From the NCBI GenBank assembly GCA_048595745.1, contig CP184361.1: 64,000 bases of DNA. One strand, given 5' to 3'. The translations under genes were made by a program, and so were the position numbers. Source of the DNA: Aquipseudomonas alcaligenes_A. GTDB taxonomy: Bacteria; Pseudomonadota; Gammaproteobacteria; Pseudomonadales; Pseudomonadaceae. Shown here one piece after another: positions 13,337-21,599 of the stretch; within the stretch, counting starts at the first letter, position 1; every line of letters begins with the position of its first letter. The notes beneath the pieces are model-generated. The model saw only the letters and a list, made by a program, of their open reading frames with translations, did not search any database and was not told where the DNA came from.

Positions 13337-14593
13337 CTACTCAAATCGGGGAGGCGGCGATTCGGCCGCATTGCGAAAATAGCGCAGTACCAACACCAGC
13401 ATAAATGCGCCCAACGCAGCGGCCGCAACGAATAACACCTGATAACCCAACCACTTGGCCAGAAGGCCGCTACATGCGCCGACTACGCCGGCCAGCAACA
13501 CCTGCGCACTGGCCTGCAGAGTGAAGTCCGCACCCTCGTGTTCCGGGCGGCACATGCGCATCATCACGGCGAACAGGGCGACGGTGGACATGCCGTCAGC
13601 GGCCTGCTCGAACAGCGACACCGCATACACCAGCACGGCATCGCCGCCCCTGCCCACCAGCAACGCCATAGCGGCGATACCCAGCGCCTGCAGGGCGCCG
13701 AAAGCCAGCAGTGAGCGCAGCGCGCCGATCCTCGCGTAGAGCAGACCACCCAGCAGCGCGCCGCCGATGCCGGCCAGGCTGCTGATCAGGGTCAGCTGGC
13801 CGAGGGCGCTGGTGTCCCAGCCCTGGTCGACCAGCATCGGCTTGATCATCGGCGAACCGAGAGCGTCGCCGAGCTTGAAGGTCAGCACCACCGCCAGCCA
13901 GGCGAGCATGCCCGGTTGCGCCAGCAGGCCCTGGTAATGCCGCCAGAGCAGACCGGGTCCGGCGGGCTCGGCCAGTTCGATGTGCTGCGGCAGCAGGCGC
14001 TTCTCTGGAAAGAACAGAATCGGCAGGGTCAGCACCACCAGCGCCAGCGCCAGCAGGCCGATGGACAAGTTCCAGCCCAGCCCACCGATCACCAGCAGCA
14101 GGCCGCTGCCACTGGCCAGCATGCCGACCTTGTAGCCGCCCACCTGCAGGCTGTTGCCCAGGCCGCGCCAGCGCTCCGGCAGCAGACGCACGGCCAGGCC
14201 ATCGGTGGCCACGTCCTGGCTGGCAGCAGCCAGGTTGATAAGCAGCAACATGCCCAGCAACAGCCAGAAGGCCGAACCGAACAGCGCTTGCGGGGCGATC
14301 AGGGCCAGGCCAGCCAGACAGAGGATCACCGTGCCCTGCAGCGGCAGAATCCAGCCACGGTGATGGCCCAGGCGCCGCGAACCAATGCGGTCGATCCAGG
14401 GTGCCCACAGCACCTTGAGCAACCAGGGCAGCGCCAGCAGCTTGAGCAGGCCGATCAGTGCCAGGTCGACGCCATTCTGCCGCAGCAATACCGGTAGCGA
14501 ATGAGCCACCAGGCCAGACGGCAAGCCCTGGGCGCAATAAAGGGAGGCCAGGAGCACCAAGGTGGTGTTGGCGGGGCGATGGCTGAGTGTCAT
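13337..14593 (-). CDS. MFS transporter of the AmpG/RhtX-FptX group
   Basis: A 418-residue, 12-segment major facilitator protein. The start (LYCAQGLPSGLVAHSLPVLL) and the block LLALPWLLKVLWAPWIDRIG are typical of the AmpG-like group, which includes muropeptide permease AmpG and the siderophore importers RhtX/FptX. No siderophore or beta-lactamase gene is nearby, so the substrate is unknown. It is divergent from the TauE/SafE gene, with 176 bases between the two starts. From memory an MFS gene also occurs near this block in PAO1. Confidence 0.8.
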   Translation of the reverse strand: MTLSHRPANTTLVLLASLYCAQGLPSGLVAHSLPVLLRQNGVDLALIGLLKLLALPWLLKVLWAPWIDRIGSRRLGHHRGWILPLQGTVILCLAGLALIAPQALFGSAFWLLLGMLLLINLAAASQDVATDGLAVRLLPERWRGLGNSLQVGGYKVGMLASGSGLLLVIGGLGWNLSIGLLALALVVLTLPILFFPEKRLLPQHIELAEPAGPGLLWRHYQGLLAQPGMLAWLAVVLTFKLGDALGSPMIKPMLVDQGWDTSALGQLTLISSLAGIGGALLGGLLYARIGALRSLLAFGALQALGIAAMALLVGRGGDAVLVYAVSLFEQAADGMSTVALFAVMMRMCRPEHEGADFTLQASAQVLLAGVVGACSGLLAKWLGYQVLFVAAAALGAFMLVLVLRYFRNAAESPPPRFE

Positions 14594-14683
14594 GGAGCGT
14601 CCATGCGTTGGAGATGGCCAAGCCTAGGGCAGCACAGAGCGACCAGGCAACAAAACCAAATAGAATATAAACCTACAGAAACA

Positions 14684-14702
14684 TTCTTAGACTATCTAAG
14701 AA
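14684..14702. promoter_or_regulatory. Perfect palindrome, candidate operator between the MFS and TauE/SafE genes
   Basis: TTCTTAGACTATCTAAGAA is a perfect dyad with 8-base arms and a 3-base centre. It contains the T-N11-A pattern used by LysR-type regulators. It sits in an unusually A/T-rich patch (about 14650-14735) of an otherwise GC-rich chromosome, about 70 bases before the permease start. A sulfur regulator such as CysB would fit the neighbouring permease and metY, but that is inference. Confidence 0.4.
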
Positions 14703-14769
14703 AAGCCCATTATCTTCGCCGTCTGCTTATTCCAGCCTGTTCTACCACCCACTGTCAGGCAGCCGCTGC

Positions 14770-15747
14770 ATGAAAATCCGCGACCTCGACCTCAGCCAGA
14801 GCCCGCTCAATGCGGAGCACGAGGCACTGGGCCTGCCCCCCGTCGAAGACTACGTTACCCATCCGGACAACCACCCGGTACTGCGTGCCGCCATGTGGGC
14901 GGCCGTGCTGATCCTGTTCAGCCTGATCGGTTTCCTCGCCTGGCGCCTGTTCTTCGGCGACAACGGCGGTCACAGCGGCCTGGAAATCATCGAAAGCGCA
15001 CTGAGCAGCCCGACCTTCTGGAGCGCGGTAGCAGTAGGCTTCCTGGCCCAGGTGGTGGATGGCGCACTGGGCATGGCCTATGGCATCACCGCCACCACTT
15101 TCCTGCTCAGCGCCGGCGCCTCTCCTGCCGCAGCCAGCGCCAGCGTGCACATCGCCGAAGTATTCACCACCGGTCTTTCGGGCATTTCCCACGCCAAACT
15201 GGGCAACGTCAACAAGTCACTGTTCCTGCGCCTGCTGCTGCCCGGCATCATCGGCGCAGTGCTTGGCGCCGTGCTGATCACTCAGTTCGACGGCGACGTG
15301 ATGAAGCCCTTCATCTCTGCCTACCTGCTGCTGATGGGGCTGTACATTCTGCGCAAGGCCTATCTGCATGTAGCCCAGCGCAAGGCTCCCAAGCACGTGG
15401 CCAAGCTGGCCCTGTTCGGCGGTTTCGTCGATGCCGCCGGCGGCGGTGGCTGGGGCCCGGTGGTCACCAGCAGCCTGATCGGTTCGGGCAGCGATCCGCG
15501 CACCACCATCGGCTCGGTGAATTTCGCCGAGTTCTTCCTGACCCTTTCCAGCGCCGCCTCGTTCATCCTCCTGGCCGGCGAACTGGACACTTGGTTGATG
15601 GTCGCCGGCCTGGTGTTCGGCGGTATGTTCGCCGCGCCCTTCGCTGCCTACCTGTGCAAGAGAATCCCGGCGCGCACCCTGATGACCATCGTTGGCTGCC
15701 TGATCACCCTGATCAGCGCCTTCAACATCTACAAGGCACTGGCGTGA
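14770..15747 (+). CDS. TauE/SafE-family (TSUP) permease, probable sulfur-compound or sulfite exporter
   Basis: 325 residues with a polar N-terminal tail of about 45 residues, then roughly eight hydrophobic segments. It shows the two Gly-rich TSUP repeats: LAQVVDGALGMAYGITATTFLL and GGFVDAAGGGGWGPVVTSSLI. Characterised TSUP members export sulfite, sulfoacetate or thiosulfate. It is followed 125 bases downstream by metY on the same strand, supporting a link to sulfur assimilation. Substrate is not certain. The start ATG 14770 lies shortly after the A/T-rich patch with a palindromic site. Confidence 0.85.
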   Translation: MKIRDLDLSQSPLNAEHEALGLPPVEDYVTHPDNHPVLRAAMWAAVLILFSLIGFLAWRLFFGDNGGHSGLEIIESALSSPTFWSAVAVGFLAQVVDGALGMAYGITATTFLLSAGASPAAASASVHIAEVFTTGLSGISHAKLGNVNKSLFLRLLLPGIIGAVLGAVLITQFDGDVMKPFISAYLLLMGLYILRKAYLHVAQRKAPKHVAKLALFGGFVDAAGGGGWGPVVTSSLIGSGSDPRTTIGSVNFAEFFLTLSSAASFILLAGELDTWLMVAGLVFGGMFAAPFAAYLCKRIPARTLMTIVGCLITLISAFNIYKALA

Positions 15748-15872
15748 TCGCAATCTAAGCATCGATCAAAACGTTCTAGCCCAAGGCCCGGATCATTGAC
15801 TCAGCGCATTGACCGGGCCTCGTCGTTTTCCCCATGCTGCGAGCTTTCCAATAGCCCGAAGGAACGTCCTGC

Positions 15873-17150
15873 ATGAAACTGGAAACCCTGGCCATCCACG
15901 CCGGCTACAGCCCCGATCCGACCACCAAGGCGGTGGCCGTGCCGATCTACCAGACCAGCTCCTTTGCCTTCGACGACACCCAGCACGGTGCCGACCTGTT
16001 CGACCTGAAGGTCGCCGGCAACATCTACTCGCGCATCATGAACCCGACCAACGCCGTGCTCGAAGAGCGCGTGGCGGCGCTGGAAGGTGGCGTCGGCGCG
16101 CTGGCCGTGGCCTCCGGCATGGCGGCCATCACCTACGCCATCCAGACCGTCGCCGAGGCCGGTGACAACATCGTCTCGGTGGCCAAGCTGTATGGCGGCA
16201 CCTACAACCTGCTGGCCCACACCCTGCCGCGCTTCGGCATCCAGACCCGCTTCGCCGCGCACGACGACATCGCCGCCCTGGAAGCGCTGATCGACGACAA
16301 GACCAAGGCGGTGTTCTGCGAATCGATCGGCAACCCGGCCGGCAACATCGTCGATATCCAGGCCCTGGCCGACGCCGCGCATCGCCACGGCGTGCCGCTG
16401 ATCGTCGACAACACGGTGGCCACACCGATCCTCTGCCGTCCCTTCGAGCACGGTGCCGACATCGTCGTGCACTCGCTGACCAAGTACATCGGCGGCCACG
16501 GCACCAGCATCGGCGGCATCGTGGTCGACTCCGGCAAGTTCCCCTGGGCGGACAACCAGGCGCGCTTCCCGCTGCTCAACACGCCCGATCCGTCCTACCA
16601 CGGCGTGACCTACACCGAGGCCTTCGGCCCCGCCGCCTTCATCGGCCGCTGCCGCGTGGTGCCGCTGCGCAACACCGGCGCGGCGCTGTCGCCGTTCAAC
16701 GCCTTCCTCATCCTGCAAGGTCTGGAAACCCTGGCCCTGCGCATGGAGCGGCACTGCGAGAATGCGCTGAAAGTCGCGCAATACCTGCAGAGCCACCCAC
16801 AGGTGGCCTGGGTTAAATATGCCGGCCTGGCCGATCATCCCGAGCACGCGCTGGCACAGCGCTACATGGGCGGCAAACCAGCGGCGATCCTGTCGTTCGG
16901 CATCCAGGGCGGCCAGGAAGCCGGCGCGCGCTTCATCGACGCGCTCAAACTGGTGGTGCGCCTGGTCAACATCGGCGATGCCAAGTCGCTAGCCTGCCAC
17001 CCGGCTTCCACCACCCACCGCCAGCTCAACGACGAGGAACTGCAGAAGGCTGGCGTGCCGCGCGACATGGTGCGCCTGTCGATCGGCATCGAGCACTTCG
17101 ACGACATCCGCGCCGACCTTGAGCAGGCCCTGCTGGCCGCTCGCGGCTGA
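15873..17150 (+). CDS. metY: O-acetylhomoserine sulfhydrylase (homocysteine synthase)
   Basis: 425-residue PLP enzyme of the Cys/Met metabolism family. It joins sulfide to an acylated homoserine to make homocysteine. The PLP lysine lies in HSLTKYIGGHG, and PLP-phosphate contacts in YSRIMNPTN and ASGMAA. The substrate loop LACHPASTTHRQ is intact. The MetY subfamily is indicated by length and by the long insertion PLLNTPDPSYHGVTYTEAF. In PAO1 this gene, as I recall, lies in the same place next to the TSUP gene. Confidence 0.93.
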   Translation: MKLETLAIHAGYSPDPTTKAVAVPIYQTSSFAFDDTQHGADLFDLKVAGNIYSRIMNPTNAVLEERVAALEGGVGALAVASGMAAITYAIQTVAEAGDNIVSVAKLYGGTYNLLAHTLPRFGIQTRFAAHDDIAALEALIDDKTKAVFCESIGNPAGNIVDIQALADAAHRHGVPLIVDNTVATPILCRPFEHGADIVVHSLTKYIGGHGTSIGGIVVDSGKFPWADNQARFPLLNTPDPSYHGVTYTEAFGPAAFIGRCRVVPLRNTGAALSPFNAFLILQGLETLALRMERHCENALKVAQYLQSHPQVAWVKYAGLADHPEHALAQRYMGGKPAAILSFGIQGGQEAGARFIDALKLVVRLVNIGDAKSLACHPASTTHRQLNDEELQKAGVPRDMVRLSIGIEHFDDIRADLEQALLAARG

Positions 17151-17209
17151 CCCTTGCAAAGCGCCCTGGTCGGCTCCAGATAGAGGCCACTGCCCTACTG
17201 GAGCCGACC

Positions 17210-17647
17210 ATGAGCGCCCCCGCACTGATCCCCTGCCCCGCCTGCAACGGTCTCAACCGCATCCCCAGCGAACGCCTGGGTGACGCACCACGCTGCGGGC
17301 GCTGCAAGAGCCCGGTACTGCCCGCTGCGCCGATTACCCTGAACCAGGCGTCCTTCGCCGCCCAGCTGAAGGGCGACCTACCGCTGCTGGTGGATGTCTG
17401 GGCCGACTGGTGCGGGCCGTGCAAGGCCTTCGCACCGACCTTCGCCCAGGCCGCCGCACAGCTGCAGGGGCGTTGCCGCCTGGGCAAGCTGGACAGCGAG
17501 GCCAATCCGCAGCTGTCCGCACAACTTGGCATCCGCTCCATTCCCAGCCTGATCCTGTTCCGCGGCGGCGTCGAAGTGGCCCGCCAGAGCGGCGCCCTGC
17601 CGCTGCCGCAACTGCTAGCCTGGCTGCGCGGCCAGGGCATCGCCTGA
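17210..17647 (+). CDS. trxC: Thioredoxin 2
   Basis: 145 residues with an N-terminal zinc ribbon (CPACNGLNRIP ... CGRCKSP, four cysteines) before a thioredoxin fold with active site WCGPC at about residues 67-71 and the cis-Pro segment IRSIPSLILF. This layout is diagnostic of TrxC rather than TrxA. The protein reduces cytoplasmic disulfides, especially in oxidative stress. It stands 59 bases after metY and 91 bases before a thioesterase gene, all on one strand. No OxyR site was recognised. Confidence 0.92.
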   Translation: MSAPALIPCPACNGLNRIPSERLGDAPRCGRCKSPVLPAAPITLNQASFAAQLKGDLPLLVDVWADWCGPCKAFAPTFAQAAAQLQGRCRLGKLDSEANPQLSAQLGIRSIPSLILFRGGVEVARQSGALPLPQLLAWLRGQGIA

Positions 17648-17738
17648 GCGGATCGGTCAGCCGCCACGAGCGCGGTGGTCATTGCCGACGGGGCCACAGC
17701 AGCTAGTCTCGGGACTCCCAGCCCCAGGAGCCCCGCCC

Positions 17739-18182
17739 ATGCCACTCCCCGCCGAAATGGCCCGCGTCTTCACCGAAGAGAAGATCGATTTCGTCAAACG
17801 CTGCGGGCTCAAGGCCGAACAGCTGGAGCCCGGTTTCGTGCGCCTGCGCATGCCGCTGAGCGGCAACCAGAACCATATCGGCACCCTGTATGCCGGCGCT
17901 CTATTCACGCTGGCGGAGATCCCCGGCGGCGCGCTGTTTCTCACCAGTTTCGACGTGCAGCGCTTCTACCCGCTGATCAAGGAAATGAACCTGCGCTTCC
18001 GCCGCCCGGCGACCAGCGACATCACCGTCGAGGCCCGCCTGAGCGACGAGGAGATCACCCGCATCCAGGCCGAAGCCGAGCGCAACGGCAAGGCCGACTA
18101 CCACCTGGAGCTGCAACTGTGCGATGCCAGCGGCGAAGTGGTGGCGCAAACCAAAGCGCTGTATCAATTACGTAAACACTAG
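17739..18182 (+). CDS. Hotdog-fold thioesterase-like protein (YiiD-C/DUF4442 type)
   Basis: 147 residues. The hotdog helix with its preceding loop is visible as NQNHIGTLYAGALFTLAEIPGGAL, and the strands end in LELQLCDASGEVVAQTKALYQL. Members hydrolyse acyl-CoA or acyl-carrier thioesters, but this subgroup has few characterised substrates. ATG 17739 is preferred over a start 19 codons upstream, since the upstream part is Pro/Gly-rich and unlike the family and a purine-rich AGGAG (17727-17731) precedes it. No partner gene shows its substrate. Confidence 0.75.
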   Translation: MPLPAEMARVFTEEKIDFVKRCGLKAEQLEPGFVRLRMPLSGNQNHIGTLYAGALFTLAEIPGGALFLTSFDVQRFYPLIKEMNLRFRRPATSDITVEARLSDEEITRIQAEAERNGKADYHLELQLCDASGEVVAQTKALYQLRKH

Positions 18183-18185
18183 GAC

Positions 18186-18230
18186 TTGCCGTGGATCAAA
18201 AGCAGGTCTATCAAGGGAGATCACTGTAAG
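18186..18230 (+). promoter_or_regulatory. Probable Anr/Fnr-dependent promoter of the universal stress protein gene
   Basis: TTGCCGTGGATCAA (18186-18199) matches 8 of 10 specified bases of the Anr box TTGAT-N4-ATCAA. TGTAAG at 18225-18230 is a possible -10. This puts the box centre near -42, the class II position. Several Pseudomonas universal stress proteins are known to be Anr-regulated, which agrees with the site. Confidence 0.5.
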
Positions 18231-18280
18231 GGCCCAGAGAGACTCGATGCGCCGCCTCGCGCCGCGCCACGGAGGGAAAC

Positions 18281-19075
18281 ATGACGGAACACATCCTGAT
18301 CGCGCATGACCTGCGCAGCACTGCCGACCTCGCGCTGCGGCGTGCCGCCCAGCTGGCTCGCCAGCATGGCGCCAAACTGACCCTCCTGCACGTCTTCGAC
18401 CCCAAGCTGGATCACGCCGAGCGCGAGCGCATCGAACAGGCCCTCGACCGCAGCCTTACCGAATTCGCCCCGCCCGGCAGCCAGTTGCGTCTGAGCCAGG
18501 GCAAGCCCGCCGAAGGCGTGCTGGAACAGGTGCAACAAAGTGGCGCCGACCTGCTGGTGCTCGGAGCCCATCACCAGCGCCATGAGTTTTTCTCCGGTAC
18601 CACCCTGGACCGCATCGCCCGACGCTGTCCGGTACCGCTACTACTGGTCGCGCGTGACGAGGCCACGCCCTACCGCAGTGCCGTAGCCGCCATCGACTTC
18701 TCCCTGTGCGCCTGCACCGCACTGCACCAGGGCTGCCTGCTGCTGCCGAGTGATGCCAGCATCCACGCCATGCATGTGTTCGAGCCGCAGAAAAACGGCG
18801 CCGTGGCCGACGCCGAGCTGGCGACCCAGCGTGCCCTGATCGACCAGTTGATCCTCGACGAAGCCCAGCGTCTGCCTGCCGATGCGCCCAAAATCACCCA
18901 CGAGGTGAAGGTCGGTGGCATCCTGCGCAGCCTGCAGGAGCACATCACCCAGCAGCAGCCGCAGCTCCTGGTGCTCGGCAGCCATGGGCGCAGCGCCTTG
19001 TCCCAGGCGTTGCTCGGCAGCCTGGCGCAGCACTACCTGCACAAGGCTCCTTGCGATGTGTTCGTGGTGCGCTAG
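18281..19075 (+). CDS. Tandem universal stress protein (UspA family)
   Basis: 264 residues comprising two Usp domains. The first runs from HILIAHDLRSTADLALRRAAQLA to DLLVLGAHHQRHEF...RCPVPLLLVA. The second runs from YRSAVAAIDFS to LLVLGSHGRSALSQALLGSLAQHYLHKAPCDVFVVR, where the G-2X-G-9X-G(S/T) ATP-binding pattern is recognisable. Tandem Usps act as cytoplasmic stress-survival proteins. The upstream Anr-like site implies induction at low oxygen. A shared bidirectional terminator separates it from the convergent parA-like gene. Confidence 0.88.
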   Translation: MTEHILIAHDLRSTADLALRRAAQLARQHGAKLTLLHVFDPKLDHAERERIEQALDRSLTEFAPPGSQLRLSQGKPAEGVLEQVQQSGADLLVLGAHHQRHEFFSGTTLDRIARRCPVPLLLVARDEATPYRSAVAAIDFSLCACTALHQGCLLLPSDASIHAMHVFEPQKNGAVADAELATQRALIDQLILDEAQRLPADAPKITHEVKVGGILRSLQEHITQQQPQLLVLGSHGRSALSQALLGSLAQHYLHKAPCDVFVVR

Positions 19076-19086
19076 GCCGCGCCCCG

Positions 19087-19122
19087 CAACAAAAAAGGCG
19101 CCCAAGGGCGCCTTTTTTGTTG
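19087..19122. terminator. Bidirectional terminator between usp and the parA-like gene
   Basis: A perfect 17-bp stem (CAACAAAAAAGGCGCCC with its complement) and loop AA has an A run on one side and a T run on the other, so it can terminate both convergent genes. Confidence 0.92.
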
Positions 19123-19134
19123 CCTGCCTGGGAC

Positions 19135-19899
19135 TCAGCGCTCCAGCAGGTTGTGTAACTCGATGAACTGCTGGGTCAGCTTGTGGCTGCGATCCAGATG
19201 GATCAGCGGGGTGCAGGCCTGGTGCGATTCACGCATCTTCACCGAGCTCATCAGGTTTACCGGCAGCACCGGCAAACCCTCGGCGATCAGCTCGTCGAGC
19301 AGCTGCTGCGGCAGGGTGGCGCGCGGCTGGAACTGGTTGACGACGATGCCCTCGACCTCCAGGTCTTCGTTATGGTCTTCCTTGAGCTCTTCGATCTCCT
19401 GCAGCAGGCCGTACAGGGCATTGCGCGAGAAGCTATCGCAATCGAAGGGGATCAGCACGCGATCAGCGGCAATCAGCGCGGAAACCGTATAGAAATTCAG
19501 CGCCGGCGGAGTATCCAGGTAGATCCGGTCGTAGTCCTCGGCCAGGTCTTCCAGCAGTTTGCGCAGCTTGTTGATCTTGTGCTTCTGCTCCAGCTTGGGC
19601 TGCAGGTCAGCCAGCTCGGCGGTCGCAGTGACCACGTGGAGGTTGTCGAAGGGCGTCTCGTAGATGTCGACCTTGCCCTTCTTGAAGGAGGTGGCCGAGA
19701 GGGTCTGCTTGAAGAAATCGGCAATGCCCACCGGGATATCGTCACCGGTCAGCCCGGTCAGGTAGTGGGTCGAGTTGGCCTGGGCATCCAGGTCGATGAG
19801 CAGGGTACGGTAGCCTTCGGCCGCACTCACCGCCGCCAGGTTGCAGGCAATGCTGGACTTGCCGACACCGCCTTTCTGATTGAACACCACGCGCCGCAT
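19135..19899 (-). CDS. ParA-family ATPase
   Basis: 254 residues with a deviant Walker A motif near the N-terminus (NQKGGVGKSSIACNLA), Walker A' LLIDLDAQANST and Walker B IYLDTPPAL. These mark the ParA/MinD/Soj group of membrane- or DNA-scaffolded ATPases. No parB and no origin genes are adjacent, so this is an orphan ParA, not the chromosome-partitioning copy. From memory PAO1 carries an equivalent gene next to the usp gene. Its cargo is unknown. It is the last core gene before the accessory cluster on the left. Confidence 0.85.
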   Translation of the reverse strand: MRRVVFNQKGGVGKSSIACNLAAVSAAEGYRTLLIDLDAQANSTHYLTGLTGDDIPVGIADFFKQTLSATSFKKGKVDIYETPFDNLHVVTATAELADLQPKLEQKHKINKLRKLLEDLAEDYDRIYLDTPPALNFYTVSALIAADRVLIPFDCDSFSRNALYGLLQEIEELKEDHNEDLEVEGIVVNQFQPRATLPQQLLDELIAEGLPVLPVNLMSSVKMRESHQACTPLIHLDRSHKLTQQFIELHNLLER

Positions 19900-20126
19900 C
19901 GCACACCCCCAAAGGTTTTCAAGCGCCCGATTCTAGGCGAACCCGAGCAGAACTGAATACAGCCAACGAGTGACAAACCACCTGCCGCGCCAACGGTAAC
20001 AGCAGCAAGGAAGACGGTGACATCATCTAGCCAGCACATTACGCTACGACCGCCTCAGTACGCTGCGCAATACAGCGTTGGCCCGGTGGCCAGTTGGCAC
20101 TCACGCAAAGACACAAGGAGTAGATC

Positions 20127-20630
20127 TTGCGTATTCATAAAGCGAAGCTTTTCACCCCTGTTGCTCTGTCTGTCCTGCTTCTCGGTGGCTGTGCCAGCAT
20201 CGTCGGCGACAGCAGCTACCCCGTTGCGATCAAAAGCACCCCTGAAGGGGCGACTTTCGAGGTCCGCGACAGCACTGGCAAAGTGCTGCATACCGGCACC
20301 ACTCCAGAAACCGTCACGCTTAAATCCGGGGAGGGGTACTTTGATGGCGCGGAGTACGTCATTGCCTTCAACAAGGAGGGCCATGAGCCGCACGAAGTCA
20401 AGCTGGATTCAAGCCTCAGCGGTTGGTACTGGGGAAACATCATTTTTGGCGGGCTTATCGGCATGCTGATCGTCGACCCCATCACAGGCGCGATGTACAA
20501 GCTGCCAGAGGGCACCAGTGTCGACCTCGGTGAAAAGGTGGTATCCAACACTGATGGCAAGGATCTGACCCTCCTCACGATCGATCAGTTGCCAGAGCAC
20601 CAGCGCGCCGCGCTGATTCGCTTGAACTGA
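20127..20630 (+). CDS. Putative outer-membrane or periplasmic lipoprotein with PEGA-like segment
   Basis: 167 residues from a TTG start that has a strong AAGGAG 6-11 bases upstream (20115-20120). A lipoprotein signal peptide ends in LLGG-C (lipobox Cys about residue 22). After it come a PEGA-like beta segment (STPEGATFEVRDSTGKVLHTG) and a hydrophobic stretch GWYWGNIIFGGLIGMLIVDPITGAMYKLP. Similar small Pseudomonas lipoproteins exist, but I do not know a function. It is followed by a strong terminator and is not obviously part of the downstream polyketide cluster. Confidence 0.75.
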   Translation: MRIHKAKLFTPVALSVLLLGGCASIVGDSSYPVAIKSTPEGATFEVRDSTGKVLHTGTTPETVTLKSGEGYFDGAEYVIAFNKEGHEPHEVKLDSSLSGWYWGNIIFGGLIGMLIVDPITGAMYKLPEGTSVDLGEKVVSNTDGKDLTLLTIDQLPEHQRAALIRLN

Positions 20631-20633
20631 TAG

Positions 20634-20663
20634 CAAGAGGCCCGCGGCACGGCGGGCCTCTTG
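20634..20663 (+). terminator. Rho-independent-like terminator after the lipoprotein gene
   Basis: A 12-bp stem CAAGAGGCCCGC / GCGGGCCTCTTG with a 6-base loop starts 4 bases after the stop codon. The T run is short. Confidence 0.75.
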
Positions 20664-20761
20664 TTCATGCCGCCGATGCGGCCATTCCACCCGCAAGCCA
20701 GCTTATTCTTGGCGCTGATGTGCGCAGGACTTACCTCCGGTCCGGTCATCCCGGCCAGAAT

Positions 20762-20790
20762 TTGCGCAGGCCGCGCACGGTCTGGATAAT
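20762..20790 (+). promoter_or_regulatory. Candidate sigma-70 promoter of the aryl-polyene cluster
   Basis: TTGCGC (20762-20767) and GATAAT (20785-20790) are separated by exactly 17 bases. The -10 is a 5/6 match and the -35 keeps TTG. It is the best promoter seen in the 219 bases between the preceding terminator and the first cluster gene. Confidence 0.4.
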
Positions 20791-20882
20791 GCGCACACCT
20801 CGCCATGTCCCGCGCGCCCCTTTCCGCAGCGGGATCGCAGTCGACAAGGACGCCCTCGGAAGGGCCGAGAAGAGCTCTCAGC

Positions 20883-21599
20883 GTGACACAATTCAGGATC
20901 GAACACTGGCGTGCCTGGGCTCCCGGCCTGGACAGCGCAGCCGACTGGCACGCCTGGCAGCAGGCGCCCTTCGCCCCGAGGGACAGTGGCGAGCAGCCCG
21001 ACGTAAGCTTCTTGCCGGCACTGCAGCGCCGCCGCCTGAGCCGTCTGGCGCGGATGGCTTTCCACGTGGCCTGGCCGCTGGCCGACGCCGCCGGCCCCCT
21101 GCCCCTGGTCTTCGCCTCGCGCCACGGCGAAACCCCACGCACCCTGGCCATCCTCAGCGACCTGGCGCACAACGAGCCGCTCTCGCCCACCCAGTTCAGC
21201 CTCTCGGTGCATAACGCGATCATCGGCCTGTGGTCGATCCAGCGCGGCGACACCAGCGAGATGACGGCACTGGCCGCCGAGGGCGACGGCCTGGAACAGG
21301 CCTTGCTGGAAGCGGCCACCCTGCTCGGCGAAGGTGCGCCCGGTGTGTTGCTGGTGGTCGCCGAGGAGGCTCCGCCCGAGCCCTACACGCCCTTCATCGA
21401 TGACGTGCCCTTCCCCTATGCCGTAGCCCTGCTGCTGCGCCCGGGCACGCAATGGCAGCTGCAACTCGGCGAGGGCCAAGGCCCCCGTAGCACCTGGCCG
21501 CACGCCTTGGAACTGGTCCGCGCCCTGAGTGGCGGCACGGGCTCCCTGCAACATCACTGGAAACACCGGCAATGGAACTGGTCGCGTATCAAGGCCTGA
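20883..21599 (+). CDS. Aryl-polyene ketosynthase-like protein, chain-length-factor type (ApeC-like)
   Basis: 238 residues from GTG 20883, belonging to the short beta-ketoacyl synthase N-terminal-type family (Ketoacyl-synt_2). The segment where a ketosynthase would have its nucleophilic Cys reads SVHNAIIGLWSI, so the catalytic cysteine is absent. In studied aryl-polyene systems such a subunit pairs with an active ketosynthase and sets chain length. Homologues start near (M)TQFRIEHWRAW; a start at ATG 20805 would add 26 atypical residues. Its 3' end overlaps the next gene by 28 bases. It is the first gene of the roughly 19 kb cluster. Confidence 0.82.
   Translation: MTQFRIEHWRAWAPGLDSAADWHAWQQAPFAPRDSGEQPDVSFLPALQRRRLSRLARMAFHVAWPLADAAGPLPLVFASRHGETPRTLAILSDLAHNEPLSPTQFSLSVHNAIIGLWSIQRGDTSEMTALAAEGDGLEQALLEAATLLGEGAPGVLLVVAEEAPPEPYTPFIDDVPFPYAVALLLRPGTQWQLQLGEGQGPRSTWPHALELVRALSGGTGSLQHHWKHRQWNWSRIKA

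Noticed and set aside
19135..19899. Chromosomal parA of an origin-proximal parAB locus
   Set aside because: No parB, gidA/gidB or origin boxes are adjacent; the gene is an isolated ParA-type ATPase.
20664..20882. Attachment site or integrase remnant at the cluster's left border
   Set aside because: No tRNA, no integrase fragment and no direct repeat matching the right border (39740-40633) could be found by eye.
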